Assembly (NCBI GenBank): GCA_945870025.1
Contig: CAMBQN010000003.1
Coordinates: 1-64,000, forward strand
Source: Akkermansia muciniphila
GTDB lineage: Bacteria > Verrucomicrobiota > Kiritimatiellia > RFP12 > JAAYNR01
DNA length: 64,000 nt
Reading direction: 5' to 3'
Shown here: one piece after another, positions 54,161-62,337 of the stretch
Layout: each line of letters starts with the position of its first letter
Position numbering within the stretch: position 1 is the first letter of the stretch
Made by a program: the position numbers and the translations under genes
The notes under the pieces: generated by a model
Database searches by the model: none
What the model was told of the DNA's origin: nothing
The model's input: only the letters and a program-made list of their open reading frames with translations

Positions 54161-57100
54161 ATGGAACAAATAATTCTGCTTGCAGGAAGTCGGCGTGAGT
54201 GCGTCGTTTCCGGTCGCGCGATTCGGTGGCTGTGCTTGCTGTTCTGCCTGGGCGCGCGCGTGCTCGTGGCCAACGCGCCCTTCCTCGATCCGGTTATCGC
54301 ACCGGTCACGCGCGCGCTGATTGATGCGGCGATTAAAGAGGCCCAGACGTCGGGGGACGTCGACGTGTCGACCCCCCGCGCGCTTTTATACAAGGGCCTC
54401 ATGCTGTTTCAGAAGGAGGACTATCTCGCGGCCATCCCGTATCTCGAGGAAGCGCTGCGCCAGGATCCCACGTTGATGGGGGCCTGGGAGGCGCTGGGCT
54501 GGGCCTATTGGCGGACCGATCAGAAGGAAAAAGCGGTGCGGCATTTCGAGGCGTTCCGCCGCCTGATGCCGAATCAGGCGCTTCCATACAGTATGCTGGC
54601 TCAATACGGCATTCTGATACAGGACTGGAAGATGGCCGACGCGAACTTTCGCAAGGCGCTGGAGATCAATCCCGATCAGTATGACCTGCGAAACTGGTAT
54701 GCGCAGAATATGATGCGGATGGGCAGGGACTTGGAGGCCGAGCAGCTTTTGAAGCAGTTGATACAGGAAGATCCTGATCGCGTGGACATCATGATCACGC
54801 TGGCGCAATTGCTTTATTTTCAGCAACGATACGAAGACTCTGCCGAGTTGTGGACGCGTGTGTTAAAGCAACTCCCCGATAACGCCAATTTTATGGTCGA
54901 ACTGGCGCGGATCCAGATGGTTCTGGGCAATCTGGAAGAGGCGGATCAGCTTTGTATCGCTGCCCTGGAACGCGAACCCGATTTGTATCCGGCGCTCATG
55001 CTGCGGGCGGATCTTGCCGATATCGGCGACATGGCCGGAGCCAGCGTGGAACGGCTGGAGGCTGTGATCCGGGCCACTCGCGACGCGCCCATGCGCGCCA
55101 AATTGCGCGAACGGTTGGCCACACGTTGCCATGCGTTCAACGACCGGCAACCGGGTGCGTTCCCCCCCTCTTACATCCTCGACCAATTGGCCCAGGCGGT
55201 CCAGGAAGATCCGAAAAACATGTATTTGGCGCTCACCTATGCCGAGTATTGCCTGATTTTCAAGCAGTATCACGAGGCGCGCAAGTGGGCGCGGCTCGTG
55301 CTAGAGGCGTTCAACCGCCACAACGTGCGCGCCAAAGAGGTCTATTTTGAATGCGCACTGGGCGAGGGTCTTTACGACGAGGCGGAACAAATCCTGGATG
55401 ATCTGTATTCTGCCTATGACCCGAGCGACCCGATGCGAAAATATCACCAGGCGCGTGTGGACCTCTTCCGTGGGCGTTATGTGGAGGCGATGGCGTGCCT
55501 CGACGAGATGGAGGCACAAGCCGAGAAGGGGACGGTGCTCACCCTGTTGTACCACGGCCTCACCGAGAGCGACTGGCTGCCGCGCACGTCGGTGCGGCGG
55601 CTTTATGAGCACCTCTTCGCCCTCAAGCAGGCCGGGTTCACCTTTGTTTCTCCGACGGACATCCCTGCCCTTATCGGCGCGAAGAACGGCGTGTCGCCGG
55701 CCGAAGACGCGGCGCGGGATGAAGCGGATGACGCGAATGACGCGCGTGAGGCGGTGCCGCTGCCCGCGCGGCTCATCGACTCCCTCCGCTATTCATTTAC
55801 CGGTGAGCGGAAGTTCAAGCGCGTGTCGCCCCAGAAACAGATGCGCGAGAAATACCGGTCGCCGGGCAAGAACGTGGCCGTCACATTTGACGACGGTCTC
55901 CGCAGTTCGTTCGACCTGGGCACGCCGGTCGCCGAGGACTTGGGGGTTCCGTTCGGCATGTTTGTGATCACGTGGCGGGCGGACTATGATCCCTCCGTTA
56001 CGTCGTGGGATGAGATGCGGAAATATGCGGCTTCGGGCTCGTGGGTGATCGGCAGCCACTTGCATGACGCGCATGCGGATGTCGCCGTCTCGTCCGACAC
56101 CAACCACCTGGCCCGGGCCCTTCCCAACCGCATCTGGATGCCGGCCAAGAATCGGTTGGAATCGATGAACGAATGGGACAGGCGGATGCGTCAGAATTTC
56201 CGGATCAGCCGCAAAATCATCGACGAGAAGTTGGGGGACGCGGCCAGCACGCTGGCGATGGTCGCCTATCCGTACGGCGACATCGGGCAGGAAGGGACGT
56301 GCAACCTGTCGACGTTGCGCAACCCCGTGCAGACCCTATTGGCAGAAGCCGCCCGCAATTATCAGTTGGGGTTTGCCCTCGACCGCAACGGCTATACGAC
56401 TACCGGGGACAGCAGCCTGCTTGTGCGGCGGTATGAGCCGGCGTGGTACGACGAGGGGGCGGATGTCGTGCGCCATGCCTATCAGAACCATCCGTTGTTC
56501 ATGGCGCGCGCGCTGCGCATCGAGTTGGCCAAGGTGATGGGCAAGCCGCATGTCGCCGAGGCGATGCTGAAACTGCTCCGCCGCGACGGCTACCCCGAAG
56601 ATCTGATCCGCAAGATGGACTTCGCCAACACGGCCCATTTCCGAAATCGCTCGCAACGCGCCGAGAAGGCGTTGTACGGTTCGGCTGCCTTCCCCTCACC
56701 GGTTTCGGCCGGTTCCGTTCAGAGTTCCGTTCAGAGTTCCTCGGAGGGCGTTTACACGGTCGCTGCGGACGGCACGCGCTCCACGCCTGCTGATGACGGC
56801 TCGTGGTACAAGCCGTCTGACGTGTCCGTCGGCGCGCATGTTTACAATTCGCAGGCGAATAACGAATATGAAGTAACCCGGGAGGGCGTGCGCGGCGGGT
56901 TCAATCTCAACCCGCGCACCTGGCTGGGCGCCGAGTATACCCATAGCACGATCACGCAGCAGCCGAGGCCGATCCGCACGCTGACAGACCCCCTCGATCT
57001 GACTCTGGACTACACCTGGGAGAACAGCGCGATCAACCCCGATATCCTCATCGGCGCCAAAGCCAGCCGGGAAGACATTCGCCTGCGATCTTCTCACCGC

Positions 57101-57835
57101 TTTGATTCCGGCTCGACGCTGGCGGCTTCGATCGGTTTGGCGCGCTTCCGCCTGGAGCAGAACGAGGAGTGGGAGTATTCGGTGTATTATGGGGATTGGG
57201 AAGCGAGAGAGACCGATTCGAGCAAGCTGATTGGCGATCTGACGTATAGCTGGTTCCCTTCCGAAAAAGTGGCCATGAGCGCGTATTTTGCGCATGATAT
57301 TCTGCCGGTGGCCTATCGATTGGTGCCGTCCGACACCTTGGGGCTGAATGCAGGCTGGAAGGTGTCCGACACGTGGGACTCCCACTTGCGCAGCCAGTAT
57401 TCGTTGTATGGGGATGACAACGCGATGTACCAGTTTGCGGTCGATTCGTTCTGGGATGTCGCGCCCGAACTCAATCTCTCGTTCGGATTGGAATACGCGA
57501 TGGCCTCGACCAGCGATTACAACCCGTACTATTGGACGCCTTATTGGGACGAACGGGTGAGCGCGATCTTCCGGTACGCTCAGGCGTGGCCCGGTTATGC
57601 GTTCAACATTGACATGATCTTCGGACATCAGCGCGAAGGCGCGCGTCCGCAAGAGTACAATGAATGGGGCGTCTTCTACGGTGACGCGACCGAATGGGAG
57701 AACGCCTGGGGCATGGCATCGACTTACCGTCAGCAGCTCAAGAAACACTGGGACCTGATGCTCGACGTCCGGACGATGTTCCTGCGTAGCTACGCAGACC
57801 ACAGCTTCTACCTAAGCCTCGATTATACGTTCTGA
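54161..57835 (+). CDS. PgaA-like TPR/beta-barrel export porin with inserted active polysaccharide deacetylase
   Basis: A 1224-aa outer-membrane protein. A signal sequence (WLCLLFCLGARVLVANA) is followed by about ten TPR-like repeats (about 77-456; ALLYKGLMLFQKEDYLAAIPYLEEAL). A polysaccharide deacetylase domain (about 465-760) comes next with intact motifs: VAVTFDDGLRSSFD (near 575), GSHLHDAH (metal His pair, near 631) and VAYPYGDIGQEG (near 703). A C-terminal beta-barrel (about 863-1224) ends FYLSLDYTF with terminal Phe. E. coli PgaA has TPR and barrel only, with the deacetylase in PgaB, so here the activity sits on the exporter. The barrel part has the alternating aromatic pattern of PgaA-type porins. 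It is last in the operon. Confidence 0.8.
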   Translation: MEQIILLAGSRRECVVSGRAIRWLCLLFCLGARVLVANAPFLDPVIAPVTRALIDAAIKEAQTSGDVDVSTPRALLYKGLMLFQKEDYLAAIPYLEEALRQDPTLMGAWEALGWAYWRTDQKEKAVRHFEAFRRLMPNQALPYSMLAQYGILIQDWKMADANFRKALEINPDQYDLRNWYAQNMMRMGRDLEAEQLLKQLIQEDPDRVDIMITLAQLLYFQQRYEDSAELWTRVLKQLPDNANFMVELARIQMVLGNLEEADQLCIAALEREPDLYPALMLRADLADIGDMAGASVERLEAVIRATRDAPMRAKLRERLATRCHAFNDRQPGAFPPSYILDQLAQAVQEDPKNMYLALTYAEYCLIFKQYHEARKWARLVLEAFNRHNVRAKEVYFECALGEGLYDEAEQILDDLYSAYDPSDPMRKYHQARVDLFRGRYVEAMACLDEMEAQAEKGTVLTLLYHGLTESDWLPRTSVRRLYEHLFALKQAGFTFVSPTDIPALIGAKNGVSPAEDAARDEADDANDAREAVPLPARLIDSLRYSFTGERKFKRVSPQKQMREKYRSPGKNVAVTFDDGLRSSFDLGTPVAEDLGVPFGMFVITWRADYDPSVTSWDEMRKYAASGSWVIGSHLHDAHADVAVSSDTNHLARALPNRIWMPAKNRLESMNEWDRRMRQNFRISRKIIDEKLGDAASTLAMVAYPYGDIGQEGTCNLSTLRNPVQTLLAEAARNYQLGFALDRNGYTTTGDSSLLVRRYEPAWYDEGADVVRHAYQNHPLFMARALRIELAKVMGKPHVAEAMLKLLRRDGYPEDLIRKMDFANTAHFRNRSQRAEKALYGSAAFPSPVSAGSVQSSVQSSSEGVYTVAADGTRSTPADDGSWYKPSDVSVGAHVYNSQANNEYEVTREGVRGGFNLNPRTWLGAEYTHSTITQQPRPIRTLTDPLDLTLDYTWENSAINPDILIGAKASREDIRLRSSHRFDSGSTLAASIGLARFRLEQNEEWEYSVYYGDWEARETDSSKLIGDLTYSWFPSEKVAMSAYFAHDILPVAYRLVPSDTLGLNAGWKVSDTWDSHLRSQYSLYGDDNAMYQFAVDSFWDVAPELNLSFGLEYAMASTSDYNPYYWTPYWDERVSAIFRYAQAWPGYAFNIDMIFGHQREGARPQEYNEWGVFYGDATEWENAWGMASTYRQQLKKHWDLMLDVRTMFLRSYADHSFYLSLDYTF

Positions 57836-57930
57836 AGACGCTAACCGATTACGCCGATAACCTAGAGTCTCCTTGCCACACCCACCGTGAGTTGGTATCC
57901 TGAAAACCGTTACAACAACGAGGGGTTCCC

Positions 57931-58035
57931 ATGCGGTTGGGCTGGAATACAATCACACAGCGGGCGGTGCGATTTTCGCGGGAGTGGTCTGACGAGACCC
58001 GCGAGGGGGCCGAGGCCAAAAGGAAGCGCCGATGA
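57931..58035 (+). pseudogene. N-terminal fragment of a class I DNA methyltransferase (type IIG/MmeI-like)
   Basis: A 34-codon frame, MRLGWNTITQRAVRFSREW followed by SDETREGAEAKRKRR, strongly resembles the first residues of large class I SAM-dependent DNA methyltransferases, which begin with a TWNEIRxRAxxFxREW-like helix and continue DExxEdAEAKsFWdeFF. Here the frame diverges after EAK and stops at a TGA that overlaps the start of the MFS gene. It is preceded by a good GAGGGG. It is presumably the stump of a deleted restriction-modification gene. Confidence 0.5.
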
Positions 58036-60590
58036 TCTCCTGCGCCGACAGCATCAGCGACCGCGACATCAACCGCGGCTTGCGTCGCAGCATCATCGCC
58101 TCGTCCGTCTGCATGTTTTTCGCGGCGGTCTCCGGAGGCATTCCCTACGCGATGCTGCTGGATCGGCTGCAGGCCAGCGGCAAAGTCCAGGGCCTGGCGG
58201 CGATGGTCGGACAACTGGCCCTGGCCTCGATGCTGGTCAGCGCCATCTTCTCCGAGCGAATCAGCAGCCGTCGCGCCGTGTGGCGCTGGTGCCTGTTGGT
58301 CAGCCGCTGCCTGTGGTTCGTGCCACCCGTCCTCATCTGGCTTCGCCCGGAATCCTCGACCGCCGCCCTCATCATCGGCATCTCCTGCATCTCGGGGCTG
58401 ATCGGCAACATGGGAAGCGCCGTCTGGCAGAGCTGGATGGCCGATCTGATCCCGGAAAACGCCCGCAGCTCGTTCTGGAGCATGCGTCAGAGTTGGACGA
58501 TGCTCACCTTCCTCGTCAGCATGGGCCTCTCGGGCTGGATGCTCGATGCGTTTGATGCGGGCAATCCCAACGCCTCTACCCTGGGCTTTGCCTGTGTCTT
58601 TTTTCTGGCGGCTATTTCGGGCGTCGCCGACATTCTGATCCATTGGTCGGTCCCCGAGCGCCCGGCCAAGCCCTCCGCGAGCCCCATCCCGCTAGCGCGG
58701 CGTCTCCTCGTCCCGCTCCGCCACCCCAGTTTTCGCAACCTCGCCCTGGCTATGGGATTCTGGGCCCTCTCCTGCACCATCATCGGATCCTTCAGCGCGC
58801 TCTACCTGAAGCGCGTCATGCACGCCACCTACACCGAATTGTCGGTCGCCCCGATCGCCGGCGCCCTGAGTTGCATCCTCGCGGGAATCGTCGCCAGCTA
58901 CATCATTGATCGCGTGGGTCCCAAGACCATGGCGTCGGTGATGATCATCATCTGCCCCTGCTTCGGCCTCTTCTGGTTCCTGATCACGGATGATCCCGTC
59001 TCCTTCACGATCCCCCTGCTGCATCTGACCGTGGTCACCAAGCAGGCGATTGTGCTTCTGGGGTTTTCCACGTTTCTGTGCGCCGGCCTCTACTCGGTGA
59101 TCGGACTCTGCCATCTCAGCCTCGTCGCGGCGATCGCCCCCAAACGCGGACGCACCGTGGCGATGGCCGTGCAGTGGACGCTGATCGGGTTGATAGGCGC
59201 GATCGGTCCCTTGATCGGCGGATTCGTCATGGACGGCTGTGGCGACGGGTTCAACCTGCTGCTACGCGGTTCGACCCGGTTGAACTACATCCACATCCTC
59301 TGTTTGTGCCACGCAGCCGTCGCCTGGTTCATCGCGTTCCCTCTGTTCCGTTCGATCCGGGTTCGGCGCGAGCCGCTCAGTCTGCGCCGCGCCATCAGCC
59401 TGCTGGTCCCCGTCAATCCGCTCCGCTTCGCCTCCGGAATTTATTACGGCCGCATCATCAATCTCCCCGCGACACCCGAACGGCGGCTCCGGGCGGTCGA
59501 GGCGGTCGGCGACACCGGAGCCGAGATCGCCGTCACGGACCTCTGCGCCAAGCTCGACGATCCCTCGCTCGATGTCCGGGAGGCCGCCGTCGTGTCGCTC
59601 GGGCGCATCGGCTCGCGCGAGGCGATCACCCGCCTGCTGGCCGTGATCCGCGATCCGGAGAGCGATCTGACCGTCGGTGCCCTGCGGGCCTTGCGCGAGA
59701 CGCTGCGCGAGGCCCTCCGCGAAAAACCGATGTTCCATCCGATGGGCGCCCTGCTGCAGCAGCCCGACGACACGCCCGATTGGATTCCCATCGTTGCGGA
59801 TGGCGTTCGCCCGCTCCTTTTCCATCCGAACATCGAGGTCGTCCGCGAGGCATCCCGCGTCCTGGGCTGGACGCCCAATCCCGCCGCCCGCGACGCTCTG
59901 CTCGACATCCTACACACGACCCGCATCGAATCCATTGCGCTCGCCACTGCGGCCGCGCTCGGTCGGCAGGGCGATGTCACCGCCGTCTATGCGATCATCC
60001 CCCGCATGCGCGCCACCGCCAACGCCAACGCTGAAAAAGCCTTTGCCGTGGCCGCAGGCGACCTGCTCGGCGTGCCGGACGGCTTCTACAAAATGCTGAC
60101 CCGCGAGGAGCAGACCCATAATTCCGCGCTCGCCGACCTGGTCCGGCGCCTCACGGCAAACAGCGCCCGGCTGGAGGCTGACAAGCACGGCCGGTTCCTC
60201 TCCGAGATGGGACACGCCTTGGCCGGAATCGAAGATCACTACGAGGCGCGCAACCTGATGTCCTGCGCCGACACCGCCCTGCGCATCACCCGCCTCTTCG
60301 CCCAGCACCGGTATCAGATTGCCGAAAACCTGACCGTCTTCCGTTTCCTGCCCGAGCTTGAACGGCACGATACGCGTTTCGCGGCGGGCGCCTGGTTCAT
60401 CGCCCTGCTCTCCGGTGCCTTTGCCCGAGCCGACGCCCCGCCTGCGATGCACCCAGTCCGCTCGCTCGTCGAAATCCAGCTCGCCGTCTATGTCCTCTCC
60501 GCCTGGGCCGACGACCTCTTTCGAAAACCCCGGAGTACGTCGTCCCATATTATGACCATGCCAAACACCGAGGGAATGACACTTACTTAA
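58032..60590 (+). CDS. MFS transporter with C-terminal HEAT-repeat domain
   Basis: An 852-aa inner-membrane protein. Residues 1-460 form about 12 TM helices of a major-facilitator transporter (MFFAAVSGGIPYAMLLDRLQ; FYLKR-like YLKRVMHATYTEL; cytoplasmic arginines). Residues 470-660 are HEAT/armadillo-type repeats (RAVEAVGDTGAEIAVTDLCAKLDDPSLDVREAAVVSLGRIG), then a helical C-terminus. The fusion suggests transport linked to a docking platform. The C-terminus, TMPNTEGMTLT, is encoded within a 15-19-bp direct repeat and the edge of element D, which supplies the stop. AAGGAAGCG precedes the ATG. Confidence 0.8.
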   Translation: MISCADSISDRDINRGLRRSIIASSVCMFFAAVSGGIPYAMLLDRLQASGKVQGLAAMVGQLALASMLVSAIFSERISSRRAVWRWCLLVSRCLWFVPPVLIWLRPESSTAALIIGISCISGLIGNMGSAVWQSWMADLIPENARSSFWSMRQSWTMLTFLVSMGLSGWMLDAFDAGNPNASTLGFACVFFLAAISGVADILIHWSVPERPAKPSASPIPLARRLLVPLRHPSFRNLALAMGFWALSCTIIGSFSALYLKRVMHATYTELSVAPIAGALSCILAGIVASYIIDRVGPKTMASVMIIICPCFGLFWFLITDDPVSFTIPLLHLTVVTKQAIVLLGFSTFLCAGLYSVIGLCHLSLVAAIAPKRGRTVAMAVQWTLIGLIGAIGPLIGGFVMDGCGDGFNLLLRGSTRLNYIHILCLCHAAVAWFIAFPLFRSIRVRREPLSLRRAISLLVPVNPLRFASGIYYGRIINLPATPERRLRAVEAVGDTGAEIAVTDLCAKLDDPSLDVREAAVVSLGRIGSREAITRLLAVIRDPESDLTVGALRALRETLREALREKPMFHPMGALLQQPDDTPDWIPIVADGVRPLLFHPNIEVVREASRVLGWTPNPAARDALLDILHTTRIESIALATAAALGRQGDVTAVYAIIPRMRATANANAEKAFAVAAGDLLGVPDGFYKMLTREEQTHNSALADLVRRLTANSARLEADKHGRFLSEMGHALAGIEDHYEARNLMSCADTALRITRLFAQHRYQIAENLTVFRFLPELERHDTRFAAGAWFIALLSGAFARADAPPAMHPVRSLVEIQLAVYVLSAWADDLFRKPRSTSSHIMTMPNTEGMTLT

Positions 60591-60704
60591 GGAACTATTG
60601 CCTTCTTAATCGTAATCCTAATCTTGATCTTAATCTACTGGTGGAGAACGAATTACGATTAGGATTACGATTATGATCGGAAGCATCGCTTAAGTTAGCG
60701 CCAT
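60575..60704. mobile_element. Hexamer-arm hairpin element D flanked by direct repeats
   Basis: Ends are related inverted repeats: AATGACACTTACTTAAGG on the left, and a right end whose complement reads ATGGCGCTAACTTAAGC. The arms consist of TTAATC/CCTAAT words and ATTACG words around CTACTGGTG. GCCAAACACCGAGGG occurs immediately before (60560-60574) and after (60705-60719), extendable to CCATGCCAAACACCGAGGG, so it looks like a target-site duplication. The left end provides the stop codon of the MFS gene. No protein is encoded. Confidence 0.65.
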
Positions 60705-60728
60705 GCCAAACACCGAGGGCCAGCCGCC

Positions 60729-62099
60729 ATGAATCCACCCACCCACGATTATTTCTCAGCCAACCGCGACCGCATCCTCGCCGCGTGGTGCGATCTGTTG
60801 CGCATTGAATCGGTCAGCGCCGACGCGTCGGCGCTGGCGCATTGCGCGCGGGCCGCGGCTTGGCTGAGGCGCTGGCTCAAGTCTGCCGGGTTTCAGGTCG
60901 AAGTGGTCCTGCCTCCGGATGGACGGCCCATCGTCTGGGCCGAACGCCCCGGCGTCCCATCCGCGCCCACGGTCCTGTTTTACGGCCACTACGACGTCCA
61001 GCCCGCAGACCCCATCGCCGCTTGGACGCACCCCCCTTTCGACCCGGTCTGCGTGGACGGTCGCATCTACGCCCGCGGCGCGGAGGACAACAAGGGGCAA
61101 CTTTTTGCCTTCCTTCAGGGCGTGGCCGCGCGGATCGACGCCGGCCTGCCGCTGCCCACGCTGCGGGTGCTCATCGAGGGCGAAGAGGAGTGCGGCAGCT
61201 CGTCGCTGCTGGCCTGCGCCCATGACCCGGCGTGGCGCCAACGTCTCGCGGCCGACACCCTCCTCGTCTGCGATACCAGCATGCACCCCTGCGGTCAGCC
61301 CGCGATCGTCGCCGGCCTCCGCGGCATGCAGACGCTGACCATCACTCTCCGCGGCCCATCGCATGACCTCCATTCGGGCTCTCACGGCGGCCTTGCCCCC
61401 AACCCCGCCCAGGGAATGGCCCGGCTCCTCGCCTCGCTCCACGACCCGCAGGGCCGCATCGCCGTCGCCGGATTCTTCGACGGCTGGGCCGCCCCCACCA
61501 CGAACGAATGCCGCCTGGCCGAAGCCGTCCCGTTTGACGCAGCGGCCTACACCAGCGAAACGGGCGCACCGCCCGAGGGCGGCGAACGGGCGATCCCGCC
61601 CATCCACCGGACCGCCTTTCACCCCACCCTTGAAGTCAACGGGGTTCACGCCGGCTACGGCGGGCCGGGTTGCAAAACGATTATCCCGTCCGAGGCGGTG
61701 GCCAAACTCAGCGCCCGTCTCTGTCCCGGCCAGACCCCATCCCGGACGATGGACGCGCTCACCGCCCACCTGCGCGCCCACTGTCCGCCCGGACTGACGC
61801 TCGAACTCTCCGACGTCCGCAGCGGATCACGCGGCTTCCGGTTACCTGTCGATTCGCCCCTCATCCGTCTGGCCACGGACGTGCTGACGCGCATCGACCC
61901 GCGCGGTCCCCTCTTCCTCTGGGAGGGCGCCTCGATCCCGATCATCGCCACTCTGCAGGAGGTGTCCGGCGCCGCTCCGCTCCTCGTCGGCTTCGGCCGC
62001 GAGGAAGACCGCATCCACGCCCCCAACGAATCGTTTGGCCTGGACCAGTTTCAGCAGGTCATGACCTATGCCGACACCATGCTCGGCGCGCTGGTGTAG
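60729..62099 (+). CDS. M20 family dipeptidase/metallopeptidase
   Basis: A 456-aa cytosolic zinc exopeptidase of the M20 dipeptidase subgroup (CNDP-like). Metal ligands: VLFYGHYDVQPAD (His, Asp), ARGAEDNKGQ (bridging Asp), IEGEEECGSSSL (catalytic Glu), VCDTSMHP (Asp) and, at the C-terminus, EEDRIHAPNESFGL (His). A dimerisation or lid domain lies between about 200 and 310 (LRGPSHDLHSGSHGG). It is standard length. It lies directly after element D; the ATG follows a CCAGCCGCC without a strong ribosome site. Confidence 0.9.
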   Translation: MNPPTHDYFSANRDRILAAWCDLLRIESVSADASALAHCARAAAWLRRWLKSAGFQVEVVLPPDGRPIVWAERPGVPSAPTVLFYGHYDVQPADPIAAWTHPPFDPVCVDGRIYARGAEDNKGQLFAFLQGVAARIDAGLPLPTLRVLIEGEEECGSSSLLACAHDPAWRQRLAADTLLVCDTSMHPCGQPAIVAGLRGMQTLTITLRGPSHDLHSGSHGGLAPNPAQGMARLLASLHDPQGRIAVAGFFDGWAAPTTNECRLAEAVPFDAAAYTSETGAPPEGGERAIPPIHRTAFHPTLEVNGVHAGYGGPGCKTIIPSEAVAKLSARLCPGQTPSRTMDALTAHLRAHCPPGLTLELSDVRSGSRGFRLPVDSPLIRLATDVLTRIDPRGPLFLWEGASIPIIATLQEVSGAAPLLVGFGREEDRIHAPNESFGLDQFQQVMTYADTMLGALV

Positions 62100-62102
62100 G
62101 CC

Positions 62103-62210
62103 GATGACTCGCTTACGGCATCCCGCGGCGGGGCTTTGACCGTGGAGAGCGAAGTCGGGCAGTGGACGCGATTTCATCTCGACCTGCCGGTGGCGGAGAT
62201 GGTAAGCTGA
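62103..62210 (+). pseudogene. C-terminal remnant of a histidine kinase
   Basis: Directly after the peptidase stop a frame without start codon reads SRGGALTVESEVGQWTRFHL then DLPVAEMVS and stop. This is the conserved end of a HATPase domain (GGxLxVxSExGxGTxFxLxLP). The rest of the kinase is absent upstream, so it is the stump of a deleted gene. The following 62211-62337 holds nothing recognisable. Confidence 0.55.
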
Positions 62211-62337
62211 TCCACATTATCTTCGTCTTAAACGCCAACCGTCGGCCAAGCGGAAGGACTATCAATCGTATCACCGCTCTCGGCGATGAATTGCTGGGAG
62301 CCACGTGTGTTCTATACAACCGATTGAAATGGGCAAC

